Shown in pieces: positions 18,325 through 27,556 of a stretch of DNA of 63,055 bases. Location of the stretch: assembly GCF_003702045.1 (NCBI RefSeq), contig NZ_RBTP01000017.1, positions 1-63,055 on the forward strand. Direction: 5' to 3'. The DNA comes from Pseudomonas viridiflava. GTDB lineage: Bacteria; Pseudomonadota; Gammaproteobacteria; Pseudomonadales; Pseudomonadaceae. How positions within the stretch are numbered: the stretch's first letter is position 1; each line of letters starts with the position of its first letter. Under the pieces are notes generated by a model that was given only the letters and a program-made list of their open reading frames with translations, made no database searches and had not been told where the DNA came from. Position numbers and translations under genes: made by a program.

Positions 18325-19391
18325 AGAGAGACCCCATCAAAAGGAATACGGAAAACGGCGCAACGCGACGGCTTTACTTGTTCACCAGGCCTTTTAAGCC
18401 AGCCAAGCCAACCAAGGGCTGTTGTGGTGTCGCGGCCCAGACGTGCAAGTGGTACTGCCTCAGCCTTAAGCTGCGGCGCGAGTTCAAAGTCCAGTGAGGG
18501 ACCTAGATAGAAACGGACCATGTCTACAAGTTTGCGGTAGTCATCATTGCCCGGCTGAAAGCGTTGATAATCGGCCAGCGCCAAGGGGCCGATATCAATA
18601 CGCAGGCACGACTGGTAATCCCAAACCCGGTTTCCGGCAACGGCGCTTTGGCCAAGAGCCGCATTGGTTCTGCCTAGCTGCGTGCATTGTTCAGGGTCGA
18701 GTTTCAGCCACCGCCCAGCAAACGGGCGCAACACAAACGGCTGGCCGAAATAGAAACTCAACATCACTTCCAGGTTATGTGGGTTACGCGGGCGCTGAGT
18801 AAACAATCCCGAGAAATAGCTAAATAGTTCCTGTCGGACAGGAGAGCCGTCTGCACCAAACTTTCGTTTCTGCCCCTGCTTTCCGAATCCCACCAGATTG
18901 AGTAAATAGCGCTCAAAGTCCGACGAGCCTTTGCGCTCATGTTCGATGTGGAACTTATACTTCTGCCATGACTGATAGAAGAGCGCGATCATGCGATGAG
19001 AAAATACATCGAGAAATGCATGCGCACCGTCATCGCGATGCTGAATATGGCGATTTAAGAGCGTTTCCGTATACGGGCGCGGCAGCACGCCCGACGGCCC
19101 GATCAAGCCCATGAACGTGACCTGGACTTCGGAAAGCGCCTGCTCATTGGCATTGAGACGCTCGGCGCGTTCAAATTTCAAATCGCTAACTTCGCTGACC
19201 GGAAAATTCAGAGACAACTGTGTGCGAAAGCGCAGGGGATCGTCATGGGGCCGCGCTTCCGGATCAATCCGTCCTGCTCTGCTGTAATGCAGGCGCAGCA
19301 GTCTGACCAGTTGGAAAAATTCAAACCGGTATGGCTCTGCACGTGCCTGATCAATCAGACCAGAGGTTGATCGCCCGTTCTGGGTGGCCAT
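18321..19391 (-). CDS. tssG: TssG, T6SS baseplate wedge protein
   Basis: This 356-aa protein shows the TssG pattern: PYRFEFFQLVRLLRLHY near the start, FRTQLSLNFPVSEV, VTFMGLIGPSGVLPRPYTE, DVFSHRMIALFYQSWQKYK, and FYLGPSLDFELAPQL near the end. TssG pairs with two TssF copies to build the wedge around the VgrG hub and contacts TssK. It starts inside the 3' end of tssF, a 37-bp overlap, and its stop overlaps the clpV start. No lesions are visible. Confidence 0.96.
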   Translation of the reverse strand: MATQNGRSTSGLIDQARAEPYRFEFFQLVRLLRLHYSRAGRIDPEARPHDDPLRFRTQLSLNFPVSEVSDLKFERAERLNANEQALSEVQVTFMGLIGPSGVLPRPYTETLLNRHIQHRDDGAHAFLDVFSHRMIALFYQSWQKYKFHIEHERKGSSDFERYLLNLVGFGKQGQKRKFGADGSPVRQELFSYFSGLFTQRPRNPHNLEVMLSFYFGQPFVLRPFAGRWLKLDPEQCTQLGRTNAALGQSAVAGNRVWDYQSCLRIDIGPLALADYQRFQPGNDDYRKLVDMVRFYLGPSLDFELAPQLKAEAVPLARLGRDTTTALGWLGWLKRPGEQVKPSRCAVFRIPFDGVSL

Positions 19392-21190
19392 TGCACAATT
19401 CTCTTTTCCCGCTGGCGGGTGCGAAGGGTGAGTTGGGTAAAGCTGTTGACGGTGCAGTACTGTCCAAAAAAGTGATCAAGCACTTTGCCGAACAGGAACA
19501 CGCCGCTACCGATGTACTGGCTTTCGTCGAGTTCCAGCGTGATGCCCACGCCGCGGACAAAATTCGGCCGGGGGTGGCCTATACGAACTACCACCGGCTC
19601 ACTCTTGATCGATAAAATTCCGCTGATCTGCTTGCGAACTGCTAGACCCCGTCGGTAGTTGTAGAGGCTGAGCATTTCCTGAAGCACTTCTTTACCCTGC
19701 GATACCAGCGACATGTGGTTAAGGGACAAGTGCGAAATCAGGCGCCAGATTAGGCCATCACCCAGCGGCACGCGTGCTGTGGCTGTGGGTTTCCTCAGCA
19801 ATCGAATGCTGTCAACCACGCCATCCTGTTCAAAAATAAAATCGCTCTGGCTGCCGCCATAACTGAGCATTTGAGGCAAGTCGCGGTTGCTGCAGGTGAG
19901 GGAGATACTCAGCGAGTCGCTGCCTGCATCTATCAGATCGAGCTCTCGATCCACGACTCGAATCGCCATCTCCGTACCGCCTTGCTTACCTCGGCGAGAG
20001 GGTCTCCTACGGCCAATCCAATAGCATGCATCAGGTCCCAAGTCGCCGCGTGGCTCAAAGAATGGGTTGCACTCGCTAACCCTGTCCGCTCCTGCCACTT
20101 TCTTAACCCGTTGTACGCGGTCTATTGATACGACTTCGGCATGTCCTTGCAATCTGACGTCGGGTGTAACCGGGTATTCGTGACGTGTATGGGTCAACTT
20201 GATGGGCTCAGCCTGCTGTTTAAACAGGTTGATAATGGGGGTGCAACCGAGCTTGAAGTTGTTGCGTCCCACGTTCTGAGCCAGCCGTGCCAGTCGGTCT
20301 CCCATCTCATACTGTGAAAAGTAAAAGTTGAGTTCTATGTCTTTTAAATCCTTACCTGCCAAGCTTCGGTGCAAGCCCCCGATGTCGATAAACATAAACT
20401 TGTCTGGAAAGGTAAAGTAGTCATGCAACAGCCTGTATCCCAGAAACGAACGCTCCGCATAATCAACAAGGCCTTCATCGCGCTCAAAGCCTACTGCTCT
20501 CACTGATCCAGATGGCAAGCCTATTTCACGCCGCTGACCATTCTCTGTGAAACTCACTGTGGCTTTGGCCAAATTGTTGAATAACAGTTCATAGAGCTGC
20601 AGCATCAGCGTGCTTTCGCCATCAAGAAAAAAGCGCAACGTCTCTATGTCAAGCTGACCGAAATGCAGATCGGTCGTTGCGCTAAGGCCAATTTTCAGGC
20701 ACGCCACCAAATCCGCACTGTGACCATTGAATGCAGACCGCTCCAGCTCAACGAACGACGCGTCACGCACGCTAACAGGCCATAAGTCGACGGGATAGCA
20801 GGTTCTAAATTTGCAGGCCACGCCCTCTATCGTCTTCGAGCTGATTTCTGTATGACGCGGGATGTTGTAACGGGCCGTCAACGTGGCGCTTGTTCCGCCT
20901 GTGAACTCGACAATGGAAAGCGCGGGCGTCGGACGCAGATAATGCGGATAAAGCACTTCTAGAAAAGCTTCGACAATTTCAGGAAACTCGTCATCGAGCT
21001 TCTTGTGTATCCGGGCTGCCAGAAAAGAGAAAGCTTCAATCAGCCGCTCGGCATGGGGGTCTTCGCAATTGTCTCCTTCAATGAGCAACCGCGAGGCAAT
21101 TTTTGGATACTCACGCGCGAACTCCTGCCCGAGAAAGCGCAGGTGCGAAAGTTCCTTTTCGTAGTACGGCAGCAGATCGTCGAGAATCAA
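19355..21190 (-). CDS. tssF: TssF, T6SS baseplate wedge protein
   Basis: This 611-aa protein starts LLPYYEKELSHLRFLGQEFA after a short leader and has ASRLLIEGDNCEDPHAERLI, FPEIVEAFLEVLYPHYLRP, and RTCYPVDLWPVSV, all diagnostic for TssF. The C-terminal third contains LLSLYNYRR-like MLSLYNYRRGLAVRKQI and GVFLFGKVLDHFFGQYCTVNS. TssF is the largest wedge component and recruits TssG and TssE. Its start overlaps the tssE stop by ATGA. It reads through without frameshift. Confidence 0.97.
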   Translation of the reverse strand: MILDDLLPYYEKELSHLRFLGQEFAREYPKIASRLLIEGDNCEDPHAERLIEAFSFLAARIHKKLDDEFPEIVEAFLEVLYPHYLRPTPALSIVEFTGGTSATLTARYNIPRHTEISSKTIEGVACKFRTCYPVDLWPVSVRDASFVELERSAFNGHSADLVACLKIGLSATTDLHFGQLDIETLRFFLDGESTLMLQLYELLFNNLAKATVSFTENGQRREIGLPSGSVRAVGFERDEGLVDYAERSFLGYRLLHDYFTFPDKFMFIDIGGLHRSLAGKDLKDIELNFYFSQYEMGDRLARLAQNVGRNNFKLGCTPIINLFKQQAEPIKLTHTRHEYPVTPDVRLQGHAEVVSIDRVQRVKKVAGADRVSECNPFFEPRGDLGPDACYWIGRRRPSRRGKQGGTEMAIRVVDRELDLIDAGSDSLSISLTCSNRDLPQMLSYGGSQSDFIFEQDGVVDSIRLLRKPTATARVPLGDGLIWRLISHLSLNHMSLVSQGKEVLQEMLSLYNYRRGLAVRKQISGILSIKSEPVVVRIGHPRPNFVRGVGITLELDESQYIGSGVFLFGKVLDHFFGQYCTVNSFTQLTLRTRQREKRIVQWPPRTGDQPLV

Positions 21191-21669
21191 TTGAGGTTCT
21201 GCACTTTGTATTCCTGGGTGTTGACCTGCAACACCGCGTCGAAGGAAACCTGACGCGTCGCATCTTGAAGATGCAACACTGCGTCAACCCTGAAGGTCAG
21301 CATGCGATGCCCAATCTGCTGATTAAGCAGTTGCACCTTCACCGCTCGAAATCGCAGATCGCCTACGGTAATTGCGCGTTCCAACTGTGCCTGGATGAGA
21401 CGTCGATCCTCAGGATTCAGCACGCCTTTGCTCGTAAAGTCGGGCATGCCGTATTCAAGAATGGTGCCTGCCAACTCCGGGTAGCTTTCCAGTTGTGATG
21501 CGACCAGACACTGGCGCGTGTTGACCAGTATCTCCAGATCTTTTATCAAACTCGCTTTGTACTCACCCAGCGAACACAGTCGCTTTGACACTGCTTCGTT
21601 TGCTTGATGAGGATCATCATCAAGCAAACGATCAAACAGCGTGGGCACCAGTTGAGGTGATCGACTCAT
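21187..21669 (-). CDS. tssE: TssE, gp25-like baseplate protein
   Basis: This 160-aa protein belongs to the gp25/lysozyme-like family: LVPTLFDRLLDDDP near the start, then YKASLIKDLEILVNTRQC, and the LTF-R-V motif near the end in HRMLTFRVDAVLHL. TssE starts sheath polymerisation at the baseplate. The gene lies 31 bp after tssC and overlaps tssF by four bases. Length and motifs are normal for the family. Confidence 0.95.
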   Translation of the reverse strand: MSRSPQLVPTLFDRLLDDDPHQANEAVSKRLCSLGEYKASLIKDLEILVNTRQCLVASQLESYPELAGTILEYGMPDFTSKGVLNPEDRRLIQAQLERAITVGDLRFRAVKVQLLNQQIGHRMLTFRVDAVLHLQDATRQVSFDAVLQVNTQEYKVQNLN

Positions 21670-21700
21670 TCAGCTATGCCTCCCTGGCGGGCGAAGTCGG

Positions 21701-23203
21701 TCAGCTCCGCGTAGATTGAGGCAGTTCTGCCACAAGACGCAGCGAGGCTGTCAATTCATCCAGTTGATAATGAGGTCGCAAGAATGCGACGGCCTTATAT
21801 GCGCCTGGCTTGCCGGGGACTTCGACCACTTCGACGCTGGCCTCACGCAGTGGAAACTTGGCTTTGGCCTCTTGACTCGCCGTGTCATCGAGCAGCACAT
21901 AATCGGATAGCCATTCGTTCAGGAAGGATTCGACGTCTTTGCGGGACGCGAAGCTGCCGATCTTGTCGCGCATGATCGCTTTCATGTAGTGAGCGATACG
22001 CGAGGTGGCGAAGATGTACTGCAGCTGTGCCGAAAGGCGGGCGTTGGCGTTGGCAATATCGGTGTTGTATTGCTTCTGCTTTTGGGTCGACTGAGTGCCG
22101 AAGAACGCGGCGTAGTCAGTACCTTTGCAGTGAACCAGCGGAATGAAGCCCAGGTCCGACAGCTCTTTTTCGCGACGGTCGGTGATGGCGATTTCAGTCG
22201 GGCATTTGAGCGCGATCTCACCGTCGTCAGTCTTGAAAGTGTGAGTCGGCAGACCTTCAACCAGACCGCCGCCTTCAACACCACGAATCGCCACGCACCA
22301 GCCGTAACGCGAGAACGCGTCGGTGACGCGGGTGCCCAGCGCGTAGGCAGCGTTCATCCACAGGTATTTGTTGTGGTCACGGCCATCGACGCTTTCAACG
22401 AAGTTGAATTCCTCAACCGGCGTAGTATCCGGACCATAAGGCAGACGACCCAGCACGTGCGGCAGGGTCAGGCCGACATAGCGCGAGTCTTCGGAGGCGC
22501 GGAACGACTTCCACTTGGCGTATTCAACGGTGTCGAAGATCTTGGCCAGATCGCGAGGACCTGCCATATCGGTGAACGAGTCCCAGCCGAACAGTTCAGG
22601 CGATGCCGCCGAAATGAAAGGGGCGTGTGCTGCGGCTGCAACGTGGGAGATCTCTTCGAGCAGGTACATGTCTTCCGGGTTGCGGTTGAACTCGTAGTCA
22701 CCCAGCAACATACCGAACGGTGCACCACCGAAGGTGCCGTACTCTTCTTCGTAAATCTTCTTGAACAGCGCGCTCTGGTCGAATTCGGACGAGGCCTTGA
22801 GATCGCGAACCAGGTCTTTCTTCGAAGCGTTAAGCAGGTGGATCTTCAGCGTTGTGCTGGTCTCGGTCTGATCGACCTGATACTTCAGACCACGCCAAGA
22901 GGCTTCGAGCGCCTGGAATTCGCTGGCATGCATGATTTCGTTCATCTGCTCGGAGAGCATCGAATCGATTTCGGCGATGCGCGCGTCAAGCACGGCAATC
23001 AGGTCCTTGCTGGGTGTCATCTCGCCTTCCAGCACCTGGGCAACGAGTTCGCCGATCAGGTCACGGGTACGAGTACGCTCTGTTTCAGAGCGAGCCACAC
23101 GGCTTTCGGAAATGATGCTGTCGAGCAGGGAGGATTGTGGTGCGAAGTTTTCAACTTCGACCAGAGCGCTGTCCTGCTGAGTTGCGGTTTGCTTGTCACT
23201 CAT
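21701..23203 (-). CDS. tssC: TssC, large T6SS sheath subunit
   Basis: The 500-aa sheath protein contains LEASWRGLKYQVDQTETS, LGDYEFNRNPEDMYLLEEIS, AAHAPFISAASPELFGWDSF, YVGLTLPHVLGRLPYG and GVEGGGLVEGLPTHTF, the usual TssC landmarks. With TssB it forms the contractile sheath around the Hcp tube. AAGGAGGAG lies a few bases before the start. The codon pattern looks strongly biased, in line with a highly produced structural protein. It follows tssB after 14 bp, and the two are translated as a pair. Confidence 0.98.
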   Translation of the reverse strand: MSDKQTATQQDSALVEVENFAPQSSLLDSIISESRVARSETERTRTRDLIGELVAQVLEGEMTPSKDLIAVLDARIAEIDSMLSEQMNEIMHASEFQALEASWRGLKYQVDQTETSTTLKIHLLNASKKDLVRDLKASSEFDQSALFKKIYEEEYGTFGGAPFGMLLGDYEFNRNPEDMYLLEEISHVAAAAHAPFISAASPELFGWDSFTDMAGPRDLAKIFDTVEYAKWKSFRASEDSRYVGLTLPHVLGRLPYGPDTTPVEEFNFVESVDGRDHNKYLWMNAAYALGTRVTDAFSRYGWCVAIRGVEGGGLVEGLPTHTFKTDDGEIALKCPTEIAITDRREKELSDLGFIPLVHCKGTDYAAFFGTQSTQKQKQYNTDIANANARLSAQLQYIFATSRIAHYMKAIMRDKIGSFASRKDVESFLNEWLSDYVLLDDTASQEAKAKFPLREASVEVVEVPGKPGAYKAVAFLRPHYQLDELTASLRLVAELPQSTRS

Positions 23204-23217
23204 GGTCAGGCTCCTCC

Positions 23218-23751
23218 TTACTCTTTATTGTCGGTGGCTGGAACAGCGGCTTCGCGGCCGAATTCCTTGCCCAGGGTCTTGAGCTTCTCGGTGTTCTGCA
23301 ACACGTCCATCAGCAGCTCTTCAAGCTTGTCGTTGCCACCCATCTTGTTGCGCAGGTCAGCCAGCTTGTTGCGCACTTCCAGCAGTTTGCGCAGAGGCTC
23401 GACCTGACGAACCACGTTCTGTGGCTCGAAGTCTTCGAGGGCGTTGAAGTTGAGCTCGACGCCCAGTTGAGTACCGTCCTTGGCCAGCGTGTTATCGACG
23501 CGGTAAGCCAGACGCGGTTTGATGCCTTTGAGGACACCGTTGAAGTTGTCACGGTCGATGAAGACGAACTTGCGATCCTTGAGCTTGGGCAGCGGCTCCA
23601 GAGGATTGCCGGAAAAATCGCCCAGAACGCCTACAACGAATGGCAGCTCTTTCTTTTCCTGCGCATCGCCAATTTCTACGTCATAAGTGATGTGGACCCG
23701 AGGCGCGCGAACGCGGTCAAGTTTGTGCTGGGTACTTTCCTTCTTCGCCAT
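23218..23751 (-). CDS. tssB: TssB, small T6SS sheath subunit
   Basis: The start at 23751 (MAKKESTQHKLDRVRAPRVH) gives 177 aa and puts AGGAG six bases upstream; an ATG two codons earlier touches that site. The body has ITYDVEIGDAQEKKELPFVV, GVLGDFSGNPLEPLPKLKDR and FVFIDRDNFNGVLKGIKPRL, standard for TssB. The C-terminal helical part (PLRKLLEVRNKLADLRNKMG) interlocks with TssC. It is the second gene of the operon in this locus, not the first. Confidence 0.97.
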   Translation of the reverse strand: MAKKESTQHKLDRVRAPRVHITYDVEIGDAQEKKELPFVVGVLGDFSGNPLEPLPKLKDRKFVFIDRDNFNGVLKGIKPRLAYRVDNTLAKDGTQLGVELNFNALEDFEPQNVVRQVEPLRKLLEVRNKLADLRNKMGGNDKLEELLMDVLQNTEKLKTLGKEFGREAAVPATDNKE

Positions 23752-23819
23752 CGTCATCTCCTGTGCGAGCAACTCGCTGCAAGTCGTTTGCGTACCGGGC
23801 CTGGGACAGGCCAGGCGCG

Positions 23820-24569
23820 TTAGAGTCCTTCAATCGTCAGCAACAGGCGCTGACGGATTTCATCGTTCATTTCCAGAATGTTTTCCTGACCCACCAGCTC
23901 TTCGAAACTGGAATTGCCTGCAATTTGGGTACTGCTACGGATAACCGACTCGTCCGGTAATTCAGAACGGACAGGTGAACTGATTACGCAAAACGGCAAA
24001 TCGCCGAAGTCTTTCAAGCGTTCGAAGCTGACAGGGAAGCGCAGGCCTTCGAACAACCGACTCATACCCGGCGACTTGCTGAGGCAGTAGAACAGGACCA
24101 GATAATGCACCACATAGCGATACAGCTCTGCGCTGCTGCGGTTGGGGTCCTTGATCACTTTGCGAAACTGCGCCAGATCGAACGAGTTGAAGCCCACCAC
24201 CCAGCGAACCGGACTGGTGATACGGATGGTCTGCCCGCTCTGTGACAAGACCATGTCGTACTCGAGCGGAAAGAGCTCAGGCGTCGTGCTGATGAGGTTG
24301 AGCGGTACTTCCAGTTCGTTGACGAGCTTGAACGGTTCTGATGAGCCAATACGGTCGTAGAGCTCTTTAAGCTCTTTGAAGTGATGCTGAGTCTCGCGGC
24401 CACTGCTGCGCTGCGCGCCCTGCAGATATTCACCGAAGAAATTCTGCGGGCGAATCAACAGGGCCAGGGTCGACAGATAGTCGGACGCCTGCACCTTGAG
24501 CGCGTCGGAAATGGCCCGCGTCTGCTTGCGCAGCTTGATCAATGCTTCAATATCGAACGTCTGAGTCAT
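23820..24569 (-). CDS. Conserved-looking T6SS-locus protein of unknown function, first gene of the operon
   Basis: The ATG at 24569 (MTQTFDIEALIKLRKQTRAI) has AAGGA ten bases upstream and gives 249 aa. The protein is soluble, with no signal or membrane helix. Recognisable blocks are RPQNFFGEYLQGAQRSSGR, LNLISTTPELFPLEYDMVLS, SPVRWVVGFNSFDLAQFRK and LYRYVVHYLVLFYCL. I do not recognise a Pfam family. It precedes tssB by 68 bp and reads in the same direction, so it is almost certainly part of the T6SS operon and perhaps an accessory or regulatory factor of this T6SS subtype. No membrane or toxin motif argues for cargo. Confidence 0.75.
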   Translation of the reverse strand: MTQTFDIEALIKLRKQTRAISDALKVQASDYLSTLALLIRPQNFFGEYLQGAQRSSGRETQHHFKELKELYDRIGSSEPFKLVNELEVPLNLISTTPELFPLEYDMVLSQSGQTIRITSPVRWVVGFNSFDLAQFRKVIKDPNRSSAELYRYVVHYLVLFYCLSKSPGMSRLFEGLRFPVSFERLKDFGDLPFCVISSPVRSELPDESVIRSSTQIAGNSSFEELVGQENILEMNDEIRQRLLLTIEGL

Positions 24570-25287
24570 CGGTACATCGTCCTTGAACTCTTCACGACCG
24601 TTCCCCGGCTTGGGCCGGGTACGTGGAAAAGCTACGAGTTTCTCGACTGCACACCTGCTCACGAAGCGGTTTCGCTATGTGCCTCAATTGCAAAACGCGC
24701 TGCCACGATAAGGGAGGATTCAATACTGGCATATAGGAATCGTATAGCCAGCAATGTGGTCTATGGCAGTACTTTTGGTAGGAAAGTTCCTACAGACGGC
24801 GGATATTTTCTCGGTTTTGTTACACTAAGCAATGATGCTTAAGTGCCACTACGGGGTTGGGGCATGCCCTGAATGTGCCTTTAAAGGCTTGTAATTCAAG
24901 GCTTTGGGGCCTTTTATTGGATCCGGTATGGCACGCGAAATAAAGCTTAAAAAGATGAATCGATTCACTCATTCTTGGCGTTTCAGCGGCGTTAAAGTCA
25001 CGACTGGCTTAGTGCTAGCTAAATTTTTCAAACCTGAAAGTGATGGCATATCGAGGTTTTTGAGGGTAAACCCGAGGCGCTTTTCTGTACCTTTGCCTGT
25101 TTCGCTCCGGGTGGCATACAAATTCTGTCACCACCCGCTTTGTATCAAGGTATAACGCCGCCTGCGCATCAACGTTCTGCATAGGCAGGCGGTGCGCACG
25201 CACGCAAAGCGCCTCTGGCGTTTTTGCCTCATGGACCTTGTGCGCGCTAGGGACAGCCAGCGGCGACACACCTGTTGAGCCAGCCTC
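24570..25287. promoter_or_regulatory. Divergent intergenic region holding the T6SS operon promoter
   Basis: This 718-bp stretch has no convincing gene; the open frames in it lack ribosome sites and family features. It separates the minus-strand T6SS operon from the plus-strand metalloprotease, so it must hold the main T6SS promoter. On the minus strand, around 24690-24705, there is a TGGCAG...TTTTGC pattern resembling a sigma54 site, but the GG-to-GC distance is one base too long. A perfect palindrome lies at 24778-24793. No clear sigma70 boxes stood out. Confidence 0.5.
24778..24793. promoter_or_regulatory. Perfect palindrome upstream of the T6SS operon
   Basis: GTAGGAA-AG-TTCCTAC is a 7-bp perfect inverted repeat with a two-base spacer. 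It lies about 210 bp upstream of the first T6SS gene. Symmetry and size suit an operator for a dimeric regulator, but I cannot name the regulator. Short TCCTAC-type palindromes also occur as dispersed repeats in pseudomonads, so it may have no regulatory role. Confidence 0.4.
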
Positions 25288-27453
25288 ATGAAAATCTATA
25301 AGCTCATTGCCGTACTCATTTTGCTGCCACTGTGCCTGAATCTGGTGGGTGTTTGGGAATTGCAGCGCAGCCTCGACAATGCGCGGGAGCTGGATGAAAT
25401 CCAGGCCAGCGTCCGTGAAGCGCGTCCCTATCTTGATCAACTCGCCGAGATGCCCAACGCCCCTACACGTATGGTGGAGATCGGCGAGGAGAGGATCAGT
25501 TTAAGCATTGCGATTTCTCGCGTCGCAAAGGCAGAGGATGATCTGGGCACGTTGATCCCGTTGGCATCGGTGATGACCTGGCTTGCCCGAGCGGTCATCG
25601 CGCTTGGAATACTCGCTGCACTGGTCGGAGCGATAGGGCTGCTGGGGCTCAATTGGGCGGGGGGCCGCGCGCTTCATTCTCGTGAGCGATTGCTGCACAC
25701 CTTCAGTCGTGTCAGCCGCATCCTGCCTTTCGTCCTGGTAGGACATATCATCGCAATGGGTGCTGCGGTGGCAGCCATTCTCAGCTTCGAAGGGCTGGGC
25801 TTGTGGCATCTGGGGAAAATGTCTGCCGGTGAGTTCAAGCTGATTATCGCGGTACTGATCATGGTCGCTGCCTGCCTCTACTCGATCTGGCAGATGGGCA
25901 AGCAGCTGCGCATCATGCTGCATATGTTCGAACCGACGCCGATGCAGGTGTTGGGCAGGGAAGTCACGCCTGAAGACGCACCAGCGTTATGGGCCTATGT
26001 GCGTGAGCTGGCGACCCGACTGGGAGCTCTATCCCCCGATCATATTGTGCTGGGCATGACCGAAGGTTTCTATGTGACGTCCAGCGACGTCTCGTTGCTG
26101 CCCGCAGACATGTCACTCAAGGGACGCACACTGCATATTCCGATGATGTACCTGGGGCTGATGGATGCTGCCGAAACCAGCGCCGTCATTGGTCATGAGC
26201 TGGCGCATTTCGCGGGTGAAGACACCGAATACAGTTTGCGCTTCTTGCCGATCTACGACGGCATTGGTCGCAGCTTAGGCGTGATCGCAGCCAATATGGT
26301 GATCAGTGACCTGCTCCAGCGGACCATCCTGCGCCCGGCGTTCATGCTGGGTGTTTACTTCATGGAAAGCTTCGATCACGCCGTGAACCACTGGAGCCGC
26401 GTGCGGGAACTGGCTGCCGATGCGGCTGGCGCGAGCCTGGCGGGCAATGCGGCAGCTGCGTCGGCGTTGGTGCGTATTTCGGCTATCGACCCCTTGCTGC
26501 AAGAGCGTGTTCAAAAGCATCTTGGCTACGCCACCAATCCCACGCCTGAGCAGGCGGTAACCCAGGATCTACCCACCAGCGTGATGCATGAATTGTCTGG
26601 CCAGGCGTTGAGTCTGCCCGAAGATGAAATGGCTGTTCAGCTGCCACACCCGTCCGATACGCACCCTTCGAACGGCGAACGTATCGCTGCGTTGCAGATG
26701 GCTGCCGACGATGCGATTCGCGCAGGAACTCGCCCCGTTCTAGCCGACCAGGCGTGCGCCGCGATGGATCAATATTTTGTTGAGCCACAAGCACTGCGCA
26801 CGCGTCTCACCGAGGACTTCATCACACAATACGTAACGCGTGACACCGAAGTGGTTGAAGAGCTGCGTTCGCGTGCGAGTCATGTGAGCGGAGATGTGAT
26901 CCTCCATGAGGGCGCCCGCTTGCGGGGGCTTTTATCTCTGATATTCATGACGCCTTTTCTGTTGCTGGGTATTGGCCTGCTGGTGATGGGGCTGTTCTTC
27001 GCGGACGTATTCGGGGGGCAGAAGGACCTGCTTATGATTACGGGCGGTGTCCTGCTGGCATTCATGGCAGTGCTGATTCCTTTTTCGCTGCGCATGTACT
27101 TACGGGCCAGCAAAACGGCTTTGATCTTGAGCCCGGATCAATTGGTCTTCCCGAACGTGAAAGAGCCGATCCCGATCAAGCACGTCGCTGACTTTGGCCT
27201 GCATGCGAGTACCGGGTTGATTCTGACGCTTCAATTGGAAGACGACGCGCCGCTGCCCGAGGTTGCGTACCGCTCATTCTTCTTACCGTCGGCCAGGGTC
27301 AACAAGAAGAAACGACAGGTATTTTTAATGATGAGTCAGTTCTGTCGCGACGATAAAAAGCTCAAGCCCGAAGCGCTGGCCGAACTGATCGCCGATTACT
27401 TGAATGCAGGTGTTGCGCGTCATTTGTTGCAGCAGCGCTTCGAAAAGGCCTAA
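25288..27453 (+). CDS. Membrane-embedded M48-family zinc metalloprotease
   Basis: This 721-aa protein has an N-terminal signal-anchor (about 4-22), further helices near 95-122, 145-170 and 183-202, and two more near 550-600. The M48 zinc site is HELAH at 303-307, followed by the third ligand region RELAADAAGASLAG about 65 residues later. The region before the site (IPMMYLGLMDAAETSAVIG) matches the family. M48 proteases such as HtpX degrade misfolded membrane proteins, but this protein is far longer than HtpX and carries an extra C-terminal membrane and soluble region. It is divergent from the T6SS operon; no functional link is evident. No strong Shine-Dalgarno precedes the ATG. Confidence 0.85.
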   Translation: MKIYKLIAVLILLPLCLNLVGVWELQRSLDNARELDEIQASVREARPYLDQLAEMPNAPTRMVEIGEERISLSIAISRVAKAEDDLGTLIPLASVMTWLARAVIALGILAALVGAIGLLGLNWAGGRALHSRERLLHTFSRVSRILPFVLVGHIIAMGAAVAAILSFEGLGLWHLGKMSAGEFKLIIAVLIMVAACLYSIWQMGKQLRIMLHMFEPTPMQVLGREVTPEDAPALWAYVRELATRLGALSPDHIVLGMTEGFYVTSSDVSLLPADMSLKGRTLHIPMMYLGLMDAAETSAVIGHELAHFAGEDTEYSLRFLPIYDGIGRSLGVIAANMVISDLLQRTILRPAFMLGVYFMESFDHAVNHWSRVRELAADAAGASLAGNAAAASALVRISAIDPLLQERVQKHLGYATNPTPEQAVTQDLPTSVMHELSGQALSLPEDEMAVQLPHPSDTHPSNGERIAALQMAADDAIRAGTRPVLADQACAAMDQYFVEPQALRTRLTEDFITQYVTRDTEVVEELRSRASHVSGDVILHEGARLRGLLSLIFMTPFLLLGIGLLVMGLFFADVFGGQKDLLMITGGVLLAFMAVLIPFSLRMYLRASKTALILSPDQLVFPNVKEPIPIKHVADFGLHASTGLILTLQLEDDAPLPEVAYRSFFLPSARVNKKKRQVFLMMSQFCRDDKKLKPEALAELIADYLNAGVARHLLQQRFEKA

Positions 27454-27556
27454 GCAGGCAAAGGGTGAGGCTCAATCAATAATCGGGTCTCACTGCTCGT
27501 TTTGAGTCCAGTCACTTTGTCTGGAAGCGCCTTAGACCGTGTCCTCGATATCGTGT

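Noticed and set aside
21989..23407. Open frame of 472 codons on the plus strand.
   Set aside because: It lies antisense to tssC and tssB and shows no recognisable protein features.
24690..24705. Sigma54 promoter for the T6SS operon (TGGCAG...TTTTGC on the minus strand).
   Set aside because: The GG to GC distance is one base too long and sigma54 spacing is strict; kept only as a weak remark.
24901..24930. Possible terminator AAGGC-TTTGGG-GCCTT with T-rich tail.
   Set aside because: The stem is only five pairs and no plus-strand gene lies upstream.
24904..25155. 83-codon plus-strand open frame in the T6SS promoter region.
   Set aside because: Composition and start context do not support coding, and it overlaps the likely promoter region.
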